A DNA stretch of 64,000 nt. Origin: Owenia fusiformis (taxonomy: Eukaryota; Annelida; Polychaeta; Sabellida; Oweniidae). Shown here one piece after another: positions 44,301 through 47,148 of the stretch. The notes beneath the pieces are model-generated. The model saw nothing but the letters and a program-made list of their open reading frames with translations, was not told the DNA's origin and made no database searches. Position 1 is the stretch's first letter; each line of letters begins with the position of its first letter. Location: NCBI GenBank assembly GCA_903813345.2, contig CAIIXF020000009.1, forward strand, positions 37,999,759-38,063,758, given 5' to 3'. Position numbers and translations under genes: made by a program.

Positions 44301-45032
44301 ACACATGTTCCATATGAGAGCTTACTAATGCTGTTGCATCATCTGGCTATGGTGGTATCCCAGAATCCCCAACTCTCAACTACGTCAACTCGGTTTCACC
44401 ATGAATCTGTAAAGCTTCGTAAAAAGATTGCAGAAAAACAAAACGGAACGTCGACCAAATCTGAAGATCGTCTGTTTGGTTTGATATCATCGATTGAAAA
44501 AGTATTGGAAGTTCAGATTGATGGTGGCATTCTTGGTTCCTCTACTGAATTGATGAATAATGGTGGGAAAGATGGAACCATGAGTCAGCAAAATTTTTGC
44601 ATTGAAGTTCTTCAAATCTGTGATGAAGTTTGCATCCCAGTTACTATGGTAATAGGAAGTTATGTTTTTGTTGTTTCATTGGTTGTTTGGCATTACTGTG
44701 CCTCTGGTATTTTTGGGATAAAAAACTTTATATAACTAAGACATTAGATGAATATACAAAATAAAAATGTATTCAAGTAATTTTACAATGTAAAATTTGA
44801 GAATTCAAAAATACAGTAAATGTACGTATCTAGAGGTACATGGTATAAACAAAATTTTGGATTTGTGATTCCAGATGAACTTGAAATTGGTTAGAAATGT
44901 CAAGATTTTTCAAGGTCTTTACAATAGCCTGCTGCATCTGCAAAGCATTATGGGAAACAACAGAGAGCTGTATTTGAAACTAGTGTCATGTGGCTTCATT
45001 GAATTTTCTCTGCAAGTCAAATATCTTCACAG
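5367..45032 (+). CDS. MEI1: MEI1-like meiosis inhibitor / double-strand break formation protein, exons 1-12 (N-terminal half)
   Basis: Armadillo/HEAT-type alpha-helical protein; in mammals MEI1 is needed for programmed meiotic DNA double-strand breaks. Twelve exons join in phase (1763 nt, ~587 codons): 5367-5492, 5869-5989, 6498-6545, 6670-6743, 7730-7835, 13486-13686, 30729-30987, 31419-31489, 33040-33139, 43660-43794, 44285-44648, 44875-45032. All have AG acceptors and GT donors. Matches to remembered vertebrate MEI1 are collinear: LCLACALEL vs VCLACVIEI; GLVYPNEGIQASVCY vs GLSYPDETIQSSLCF; LKKLLL; EFLFE; FFSKCHTVYG vs FFQKCHAVYG; RQPEEIKLF vs KQPNTVRLF; SLCIPMVM vs EVCIPVTM; SSFIRLTLELK vs CGFIEFSLQVK. 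The start at 5367 follows an in-frame TAG at 5361-5363. Introns range from ~0.1 to ~17 kb and hold a TRIM gene, a GPCR and many repeats. The donor at 45033 (GTAAAT) implies more exons, but none was recognised downstream; reading through gives a stop at once (45034-45036). Confidence 0.92.
8223..8350 (+). repeat. Short copy of the dispersed 'GGTGACAT' repeat family
   Basis: Starts with TGTCACC..AAAAGTGGT and ends with AAGTGGTGACATTTTGCATG, with a TTTTTTGTG..GTCGGTG..TTGGTGTTCGGT core and a 'CTGTAACAAAGGGCA' segment. The same order of blocks appears at 14.93-17.01, 17.49-17.60, 32.85-32.95 and 42.68-43.52 kb. This copy lacks the internal tandem array of the long copies. Confidence 0.7.
8880..9370. 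repeat. Dispersed repeat with imperfect ~100-bp tandem, rich in TGACCT/AGGTCA
   Basis: Opens with a 'GTCCATTCGTCC...GTCAGTCTGTTAGTTCG' block like those at 45.65-45.72 and 54.54-54.57 kb. About three imperfect ~100-bp units follow, built on TAGATATTGACCTTGA, GACCTTGACCTCAGGTCA and GGTCACAGCAGCCCC. It is non-coding and probably belongs to a dispersed repeat family of this genome. Confidence 0.6.
9787..9977. repeat. Small inverted-repeat element (MITE-like)
   Basis: AGGGGCGTATCCAG at 9787-9800 is matched in inverted orientation by CTGGCTACGCCT at 9965-9976. The match carries on inward through the G-rich GGGGGGTGCGAT block and its complement ATCGCACCCCCC. The left arm has a partial internal duplication of CAGTC-GGGGGG-TGCGAT. 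The element is about 190 bp with no coding capacity. Confidence 0.6.
13784..13870. repeat. 20-bp tandem repeat, about 4.5 copies
   Basis: CATTTGCACCCACCTAAAAC is repeated with single-base changes just downstream of MEI1 exon 6. It is short and non-coding. Confidence 0.8.
13871..14930. other. MEI1 intron 6, first part, nothing recognised
   Basis: AT-rich intron sequence. No exon, RNA gene or transposon could be recognised. A poly-C run lies near 14502-14512. Confidence 0.5.
14931..17010 (+). repeat. Long 'GGTGACAT' family copy with ~139-bp internal satellite (about 13 units)
   Basis: Flanks are family blocks: ATGTCACCACCAAAAGTGGT with GTGACATATTGTTATGG on the left, and GGTGGTGACATTTTGTCATG on the right. 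Between them are about 13 tandem units marked by CAACTTGCTTCAAATTGACT (variants at about 15.18, 15.36, 15.50, 15.65, 15.76, 15.90, 16.05, 16.17, 16.30, 16.44, 16.59, 16.72 and 16.86 kb). Spacing is mostly 120-150 bp. Each unit carries TTTGACCTTCAATGACCTT, TCTCAAGGTCAAAAA and a second AGGTC. The period is not constant, so units differ by internal indels. It lies in MEI1 intron 6. Confidence 0.85.
17491..17605 (+). repeat. Short copy of the 'GGTGACAT' repeat family
   Basis: TATGTCACCTCCACAAGTGG and GTGACATATTGTTGTAGTCC, then GACGGTTGGTGTTTAACATC, 'TGTAACAAATGGCAGGTAGT' and GACATTTTGCC. The block order matches 8.22 kb and the flanks of the 14.93 kb copy. There is no internal array. Confidence 0.7.
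17606..19313. other. MEI1 intron 6, middle part
   Basis: No gene recognised. A 22-23-bp direct duplication lies at about 18.08-18.12 kb (ATGGAAAGGAAAAGGGATTA, twice). A lone mariner-like end (CAGGGTGCTCCAAAAATATC) occurs near 18.15 kb without a recognised partner. Confidence 0.45.
19315..20628 (+). repeat. 25-bp G-rich minisatellite, about 52 copies
   Basis: The unit is 25 bp, made of GGGGTGGGGTGCTTAGGG followed by AGCATCA. Main variants are GGGGTGAGGTG, GGGGTGGGGCG, a C-to-T/A change near the left edge, and occasional 1-bp losses (for example near 19911 and 20261). The plus strand carries three G-runs per unit and very few C. Some variant pairs (TGGGGCG next to TGAGGTG) alternate for several units, which suggests spread of higher-order blocks. 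It lies in MEI1 intron 6. Confidence 0.95.
20629..24125. other. MEI1 intron 6, no gene seen
   Basis: AT-rich. Open frames of 60-105 codons near 21.3, 22.0-22.4 and 23.0 kb show no family signature and no repeat in another frame, and are taken as chance. A lone transposon-like end (TACAGGGTGAGCCAAG) is near 23.30 kb. Confidence 0.45.
24127..25424. repeat. Composite foldback element with two nested inverted-repeat systems
   Basis: Outer pair: a 31-bp block at 24481-24511 is perfectly repeated in inverted orientation at 25391-25421 (core CCTACTGAGGTTCTAGGTAC / GTACCTAGAACCTCAGTAGG). Just outside the left arm lies a ~350-bp palindrome: 24130-24190 (GGTTATGTACTGG, GGTTTTGGATACAGGGTTTA) pairs with 24418-24478. 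Its centre is tandem-like, built from CCCGAGGGA and GGGATATACAATATATC blocks. A third pairing, GGATGTACAGTGCTGATATA near 24.71 kb with TATACCAGCACTGTATACAG near 25.32 kb, sits inside the outer pair. An A/T homopolymer-rich stretch is at 24.54-24.70 kb. A decayed relative is at 32.29-32.40 kb. No transposase was seen. Confidence 0.75.
25511..29215 (-). mobile_element. Non-LTR retrotransposon (LINE) with 3' microsatellite tail
   Basis: A minus-strand element in MEI1 intron 6, antisense to MEI1. The 3' end is marked by an (AAAT)n-like tail at about 25543-25511, read on the minus strand as TAAATAAATAAATAAATA. The large ORF occupies 29180-25647. The 5' end is uncertain: about 30 bp beyond the start codon lies sequence of unknown origin, and no target-site duplication was found. 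Only one ORF is present, so either ORF1 is lost by 5' truncation or the family has a single ORF. Confidence 0.85.
25647..29180 (-). CDS. LINE ORF2-type protein: AP endonuclease plus reverse transcriptase, 1177 aa, uninterrupted
   Basis: Replication protein of a non-LTR retrotransposon; it would nick target DNA and prime reverse transcription there. In order: a strongly basic N-terminus (residues ~19-45, KKRSHRRGGQRKRKRK); an exonuclease/endonuclease/phosphatase domain with N53-x-Q55, LTET near 80, KKGGGVGFLI near 107 and GDFNG near 190, and a SDHN motif near 272; a linker; a reverse transcriptase domain with NNYRGI near 600, AFIDISKAFD near 670, SGVKQGCILSPTLFS near 727 and the catalytic YADD near 767; and a C-terminal zinc-finger-like CKLC...H..LLLC segment near 1090. 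It ends at a normal stop with no frameshift or internal stop, which suggests recent activity. The clade could not be assigned. It carries no obvious RNase H domain. Confidence 0.93.
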   Translation of the reverse strand: MGYVTAKPSFHNDKHTRYYRNRESYNLKKRSHRRGGQRKRKRKNISFKFAYNNAQRFGVAKQIQLNQILRDHNYDLFALTETFFSDTNTPTIINDDYIWKGKDRHGKKGGGVGFLIHKSIILLNDNHFDSKDDEYERYWLKLKMGNQIFHVCSVYFPCDGRDMETSQSLFDELTHNIASINDNSNILIMGDFNGRLPFFRKANFSSPNGDLLQMFNEVSNMHVLNCSDRCHGEITWSRNEQVSTIDYVLANEHFLSNCFDNMVIDESKDVSIGSDHNVIIIKGNIIHEHKPLQSKTVPSSYTRWDIKDDTNWDSFQLALSDEFKSWSLDNHYDVESIWHSFKSKLINAGKTSIGLKQISNNCRDFWDLELKQLIKNRKDASHFHRLWQKSESADPAVIKELWEIYQDLKKQVTTKINENRVKNHIKLITCNAHKSSKSSKSYWKTLKKFNAKSNFPIRMKDPDDPDNVITDPKKVNDALKQYWQNVGSKYRNPMSPPNNAAERVKELGTNINFDANAMTTINIDPTLISTQISELANGKAMGVDQIPNEFLKKGKTIIAQPLSDLFNRIKMHEHIPDEWQCGIIKPLYKEGDPEVFNNYRGITITSNVYKLFSGILEVQIMNFLRDNNILGDLQGAYQKGKRLENHIFTLKGLCSLRKDKKLNSYLAFIDISKAFDVLDRDLLFVKLWEKGIQGKTWRMLKSLYSNSTNKVIFGQYSTEYFDTPSGVKQGCILSPTLFSIVMTDLVDSLNMSTLGLPYNNSKIPCLLYADDIVLMAQTEMELQKMLSITNDFGLKWGMQFSEKKSKVMIIGKRIDRKKKWHLGKLLLPEVNEYKYLGVMFNRSLKETSHIKYIEKKAKNMKNYITMTLAKHCNVKRFDFGSTIFNSMVMPALLHGCPTWVLSKSAKSKINAFQYSAGQAVFQIKSKPAREALLGDLGWKPLCDILEKRQLEYFNYLNYDLPTSSLPHKVLRSLLQCYKEGKESYWKFISNIHKSVTDKGLDDVIYRNDCDWFSSFLDISKAQRLEKFHESISNHDSLYIYKNVKSDYKLENYLKNDLDFYGARLKFLARSNNFCLETNYEKWDKSDGICKLCTLEVKDTMHHRLLLCPFFTKERSVFYSNVNTYASSDLCATLLASSNDQKLTTMLGDNVEWGHDINSSLDKIVKQFLVKIFKPRTV
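29480..30530 (+). mobile_element. Degenerate mariner-type element, TA target-site duplication (1051 bp)
   Basis: The left end CAGGGTGTTCCAAAAGTAAC and the right end GTTACTTTTGGAACACCCTG are perfect inverted repeats. Imperfect pairing carries on for over 100 bp. TA flanks both sides (29478-29479 and 30531-30532), as expected for the Tc1/mariner superfamily. The inside at about 29.9-30.2 kb reads as the broken C-terminal part of a mariner transposase (listed separately). It lies in MEI1 intron 6. Confidence 0.9.
29915..30240 (+). pseudogene. Mariner transposase relic, C-terminal part
   Basis: Reading across frameshifts and stops, the segment shows HLDKAPAR (the H-x-D-N-A-P-A-H catalytic-core motif of mariner transposases, with the key N changed), then a decayed HPPYSPDLAP region and a VVQSTMRDMSSNGFTHV stretch like the mariner C-terminus. 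Multiple stops and at least two frame changes make it non-functional. The N-terminal DNA-binding part and the first catalytic Asp are missing from this copy. Confidence 0.75.
31748..32159 (+). mobile_element. Non-autonomous 412-bp derivative of the 29.48 kb mariner
   Basis: Same ends (CAGGGTGTTCCAAAAGTAAC and a right end with GGAACACCCTG) and the same sub-terminal sequence as the 29.48 kb element, but with the centre deleted. TA flanks both sides (31746-31747 and 32160-32161). It lies between MEI1 exons 8 and 9, only 1.2 kb from the longer copy. Confidence 0.9.
32290..32400. repeat. Decayed relative of the 24.1-25.4 kb foldback element
   Basis: Contains GGATAAACCCCATATCCAAA, CCAGTACATAACCCACATGT and TTACCTAGAACCTCAGAATG. 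These match, in the same order, the right inner arm and the outer arm of the 24-25 kb element, but without the spacer. Confidence 0.65.
32845..32955 (+). repeat. Partial copy of the 'GGTGACAT' repeat family
   Basis: Has GTCTCCAACTTCTTTATGG, GTGTTCGGTCAGTGG, TTTGTAACAAATGGCAGGTG and GTGACATTTTGCATG. It ends about 85 bp before the acceptor of MEI1 exon 9, so it sits close to a splice site. Confidence 0.65.
33140..33921. other. MEI1 intron 9 upstream of the TRIM gene
   Basis: No separate gene recognised. A 'GAGGGATATAGTGAACTGCC' fragment at about 33.19 kb resembles the start of the dispersed repeats at 45.63, 54.52 and 59.25 kb. The promoter of the nested TRIM gene should lie here, but I see no clear TATA box. 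Confidence 0.4.
33922..35085 (+). CDS. RBCC/TRIM-family protein, intronless, nested in MEI1 intron 9
   Basis: Probable E3 ubiquitin ligase of the tripartite-motif family, 387 aa. The RING finger is complete: C17, C20, C32, H34, C37, C40, C58, C61. B-box 1 follows at about 101-146 (C101, C104, C117, C120, C125, C128, H141). B-box 2 is at 168-199 (C168, H171, C180, H183, C188, C191, H196, H199). A coiled coil covers roughly 205-300. There is no NHL, filamin, SPRY or bromodomain at the C-terminus, so it resembles the short RBCC proteins expanded in many marine invertebrates. Start: ATG at 33922 in a good context (AAAAATGG); earlier in-frame codons are not ATG. The single exon and the position inside another gene's intron on the same strand suggest a retroposed or duplicated copy. 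Substrate and biological role cannot be read from sequence. Confidence 0.92.
   Translation: MAATKSFIEEYTGLLKCAICLEIVKTPKSLKCLHTFCEGCLGTWIKDEKDNRKKTYPCPVCMCENAVPAKGARSYMTNFTMKSMAEALEKAKQEDEKDIECDTCMQGEDHSSAVTRCVECAEYMCEICEIYHGRMRSTKSHQCVKLTGDPERDAKIAIESLGQRNVDCSKHAEQPLEFYCKTHKIPVCRDCCITDHFGHPCVEIDDVAKAELRKVSALMGLATQRKNLLESQLGTSVDLTDAQGKKFTELLNSINFDRQAAQNELDKHFNKLERDVQDLQDKTIKQIESQRSHLEQQKGITETTLLYVTTLQKYGHPIEIMKSRADINQILQNWSPMTSTADFDTLAKSLEKIRYQPRRLDVSKLGHIISASDKGQTRVSVTTVKRK
35086..35722. other. Spacer after the TRIM gene
   Basis: AT-rich, no gene recognised. It probably holds the 3' untranslated region of the TRIM gene; no polyadenylation site was settled. Confidence 0.4.
35723..36134. mobile_element. 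hAT-like MITE, 412 bp
   Basis: Ends are TAGTGTTG at 35723 and its complement CAACACTA at 36134. Sub-terminal CGATGTATCG-type repeats occur on both sides (ATACATCGCGATATACATCG on the left, ATTGCGATGTGTATCGATGT on the right). The 8 bp outside are GAAGTAAG and GAAGCATG (6 of 8 match), fitting a decayed 8-bp hAT target-site duplication. There is no coding capacity. Confidence 0.6.
36135..37997. other. MEI1 intron 9 between the hAT-like MITE and the nested GPCR
   Basis: Very AT-rich, no gene or repeat recognised. Upstream regulatory sequence of the nested GPCR would lie here. Confidence 0.4.
37998..39341 (+). CDS. Divergent class A-like GPCR, intronless, nested in MEI1 intron 9
   Basis: 447-aa seven-transmembrane receptor. 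Helices lie at roughly 26-52, 58-84, 95-120, 138-158, 195-217, 355-378 and 390-416. Class A hallmarks are partly kept: N45 in helix 1, C98 at the top of helix 3 and W146 in helix 4. Several are changed: the helix 2 Asp is N73; the DRY box reads VYHYRK around 121-126; the helix 6 CWxP reads CSLP (368-371); the helix 7 NPxxY reads FCPLLY (408-413). The third cytoplasmic loop is long (about 135 residues, Ser/Thr-rich). N-linked sites N4 and N13 lie in the short N-terminus. There is a single exon from ATG to stop. Ligand unknown. The changes in DRY, D2.50 and NPxxY suggest unusual coupling or a non-signalling role, but this is inference. Confidence 0.85.
   Translation: MALNISNCLTTYNGSSVESTNVFSEFIIILQILGAIILIIGLVLNFLFLLTIISSGHLRNIPNIFLINLCASNLVYIGAIIVGYAIIGGMTGMSVSLCHLIGSFSVLYNASYCLTLVAVGVYHYRKVYNLEKRKTRTILCLYGTTWMCVCLIIVISLVTNSTSLYTLCNILCLMHSNGNICECSIVSSNQAHVQAFDLLFIFSLFALLCTYSLLIWTLKKSTSKAGYGNQVRPSICSSISTNNSTLELSGAIANVHEQGTRTEQKRMITDRKHSRVSKYSVEDMDASKMTVQSRSSTSTKDYFHNIDDLTTIAYQNDNHKVTQTTPNQLGHVGKNPKPGTIGHSNVAIQIHIKTVKRGLMLVVLYKVCSLPSMILSLSNVTTSNLQQNESLIYIWLCAFVFDGLNVIFCPLLYFILDKTVRKSFFKLFSKCRIDDAAICQILPHVDQ
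39555..40545. repeat. 22-bp palindrome-rich minisatellite, about 45 copies
   Basis: The unit is 22 bp and holds CATATGTTGTACAACA plus CACTTG. It contains the 12-bp palindrome TGTTGTACAACA and the 6-bp palindrome CATATG. Variants are ACAACATACT, TACTACACACT, ACAGCACACT, ACAATGCACT and a few units one base shorter (ATACTGCATATG). Since 22 is not a multiple of 3, the long open frames on both strands cycle through every phase of the unit; they are artefacts, not genes. It starts about 200 bp after the stop of the nested GPCR. Confidence 0.95.
40546..41025. other. MEI1 intron 9, nothing recognised
   Basis: AT-rich spacer between the minisatellite and the truncated LINE. Confidence 0.4.
41040..42037 (-). 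mobile_element. 5'-truncated Tx1/L1-like LINE with poly-A tail and 14-bp target-site duplication
   Basis: Read on the minus strand, the insert ends in a poly-A tail (poly-T at about 41039-41054 on plus, followed by AAATTT repeats). It is flanked by perfect 14-bp copies of TGATGCCACAAAGT at 41026-41039 and 42038-42051. The content is the last ~1 kb of an ORF2, with WRAIPEYMYGKL, FHKWIEKGL..ISDVV, LFKCTSDT and CKLCNEIDNIEHFF, the C-terminal pattern of Tx1/L1-clade proteins. Stops and frame changes (for example after LLSIQ and near 41.86 kb) break the frame. It lies in MEI1 intron 9, antisense to MEI1. Confidence 0.88.
42052..42675. other. MEI1 intron 9, nothing recognised
   Basis: AT-rich. The 68-codon minus-strand frame around 42.30-42.50 kb has no family signature. 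Confidence 0.4.
42676..43520 (+). repeat. Medium copy of the 'GGTGACAT' repeat family with about 4 internal units
   Basis: Left block ATGTCACCACTAAAAAGTGG with GTGATATATTGTTATGG; right block AGGTGGTGCTGACATGTTG. Internal units carry TTGACCTTCAATGACCTTCT, CTCAAGGT and CAGCTTGCTTCAAATTGA. The units are more diverged than those at 15-17 kb and one is interrupted by a short unrelated AT-rich insert at about 42.95-43.05 kb. Confidence 0.75.
43544..43620. mobile_element. 77-bp minimal mariner-type MITE
   Basis: Ends are CAGGGTGGGCCAAAAA and its near-complement TTTGGCCCACCCTG, with little between them. TA precedes the left end. It sits 40 bp before the acceptor of MEI1 exon 10. Confidence 0.6.
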
Positions 45033-45934
45033 GTAAATACATATGTTTCTTTGAATTGTGTGTTTTACTGGGATAAACAGAAAGATTGGAGTGTATGATG
45101 AATGTATACATGTATGTACATGTATGTACACATTATATATGTTTGCTTTTGTATGTGTTAGGTTTAATCAACTATCATGTGTAAAATCAGAATATTATTT
45201 TCCTGAAAATGCAAAATGGCAATTATTTGTTGACAAGAATTAATATTTTTCCTGCACTTATGCAGTTCAATTTCAATGCATGTATGTGTAATGGTGAATG
45301 TGTTGACTTTTGTGAGCTTAATATTTGTCAGTTAACTTAGGTTGTTAACTGGGTACCAGCATATTTTTTCTTAATAATGGGAAAGATACACATCATTCTA
45401 TTATAAATTTCTCTTAAAATGTATGAATACCATGAATATTGAGTTTGGCCACCTGCTAAACATCAAGATGTAGAATACATATTGCTATAAATGTCTAAAG
45501 GCATATTATTATTGCAATATAATATAAGTACCAACTGGTATACTTTCGTTCAAATGTAATTCTGCAAGAGCAATCAATGGAATTGAATATTCAGCAGTTA
45601 ATCCTTCATTATCCTGAGTGTTCAGTAGGGATATAGTGAAACCCTCCATCTATCAATCAGTCAGTCTGTCCATCAGTCAGTCCACCCATCCATCCGTCTG
45701 TCCATAAGATAACTCAAATACTAGTGGATGGATTTTCTTTATATTTGTGGAGAGATGTATATTGGGAAATAGTTTTACCCAAAAAACGATTTTTCAAGAT
45801 GGCCACTGCTTCAAAAATGGCAGCAATTTTTCGTGAAAAGTTTTGCAAATAATTATAAAATAATACCAATCATCACTCAAATCCTGCATTGGTGTTATGC
45901 ACTTCTTACATGTTTTCAATATATGTCATGTCAA
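45033..45934. other. Region after MEI1 exon 12
   Basis: No MEI1 exon 13 could be found. A dispersed repeat fragment lies at about 45.63-45.85 kb (AGGGATATAGTGAAACCCTC, then a CCATCCATCCGTCTGTCC block and CAAGATGGCCACTGCTTC). It matches the layout of the 54.5 kb repeat. Confidence 0.5.
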
Positions 45935-46930
45935 TCATGTCTGTTGTCCTGTATAAGATGACATGTTTTCCATTTTTGTTTGTACACCTGGGGACCTTCT
46001 CTCATTGCTCCTTTCAAGGTTATCTGCTGGTTTTTGACCAAACAATGCCAAGATTGCAACCTTTACTTGCCTGTTCATGAGGATATATACAGTACTGTTC
46101 AGTAGACCATTCCATTTTGTTAGGAACAATGTCCCCTGGTACAGGTAATGTACATGTCTGAGTCCAATGTTTGACACTATCATGTATGGCCCATAGGTAG
46201 CGCAGTATATCACAAACAGCATGGCCATCACTTTGGTGAAATGAACATCAACGCGTTTAGATCTGTCAATGTAATCAGAGGCTTGGTGATTTTCTATTAC
46301 CCTCCGTTGCTTTCTGAGCACCCAGTAGATGCTGATATAGCAGAACATCATAATCAATAAAGGAATTGCAAATGATAATATCAACGAAAGTTCCCAGAAT
46401 CCAGAATATGTCCCATCTAGTATTACAAAACCACACTCCCATCCTAGTGGATCATGAAAGTCATATAATGGACCAAAGCCTAGAATCGGTTGAAGTAGAG
46501 TAATTCCGGGAACAAGGAAGGATATAAGGATCATTACCACACATCCAATGTTAGTGAAAACTTTACGGTAAAGTTTATTCCAAACTATCAGAAAGTACCT
46601 ATTGATGGCAATACATGCATAAATCATCAAGTTTGTTCCTGTAAGTAAGAGTATTGTGTAGTTCCATGGTGCGCAAAACACGATTACTCCTCCTCCTAAA
46701 AGTATGTGAAGTGCTTCTACTGGTAGCAGCACTATGTAGATAATGAAGTCATTTAAGCACATCAGAAATACAAACAAATTTGGAATAATGTGAAATCTCT
46801 TGTGTTTTACTAGCACAATTACACACAATAAGTTTATAAAGAATCCGAAAGGTGATATAATTATTTGACCAAATCCTTTAATCCTCAGTGATCTATAAAA
46901 TTCTGCATCATAAAATGTTGAATTAGCCAT
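45935..46930 (-). CDS. Class A (rhodopsin-like) GPCR, intronless
   Basis: 331-aa seven-transmembrane receptor, complete from ATG (46930-46928) to TGA (45937-45935). Conserved class A positions: N33 in helix 1, D61 in helix 2 (LMCLND), C86 and C166 for the extracellular disulfide, NRY at 110-112 in place of DRY, P190 in helix 5, CATYGP at 243-248 in place of CWxP, and NSTVY at 278-282 in place of NPxxY. N3 is a glycosylation site. The cytoplasmic tail is short and Ser/Arg-rich. NRY with a non-NPxxY helix 7 is seen in melatonin-like and moody/GPR84-like receptors; that placement is tentative and the ligand is unknown. It lies on the strand opposite MEI1, about 0.9 kb past MEI1 exon 12. Confidence 0.9.
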   Translation of the reverse strand: MANSTFYDAEFYRSLRIKGFGQIIISPFGFFINLLCVIVLVKHKRFHIIPNLFVFLMCLNDFIIYIVLLPVEALHILLGGGVIVFCAPWNYTILLLTGTNLMIYACIAINRYFLIVWNKLYRKVFTNIGCVVMILISFLVPGITLLQPILGFGPLYDFHDPLGWECGFVILDGTYSGFWELSLILSFAIPLLIMMFCYISIYWVLRKQRRVIENHQASDYIDRSKRVDVHFTKVMAMLFVIYCATYGPYMIVSNIGLRHVHYLYQGTLFLTKWNGLLNSTVYILMNRQVKVAILALFGQKPADNLERSNERRSPGVQTKMENMSSYTGQQT

Positions 46931-47148
46931 AATAAATCCAATGTTCGATGAATGTGTTAAGTTGTTAAACTCTCCTTTTGATTTCTTATTTATCCATTTT
47001 ACATTATTACATATTTATCAAGCATATGTGGGCTTTAACATCAATTGCCAATGTGAAATACAGATCAGCTTAAACTTGGAATTGTATATTATGATGATTT
47101 GCTTTTGGGACATGCTCAAAAAAACAAAATGAGATAAATCTGAAGTAA

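Noticed and set aside
5367-45032. Identity as CIP2A or another armadillo protein
   Set aside because: Exon order and motifs (YP.E.IQ.S.C, FF.KCH.VYG, CIP..M) match MEI1 throughout, and CIP2A does not share them.
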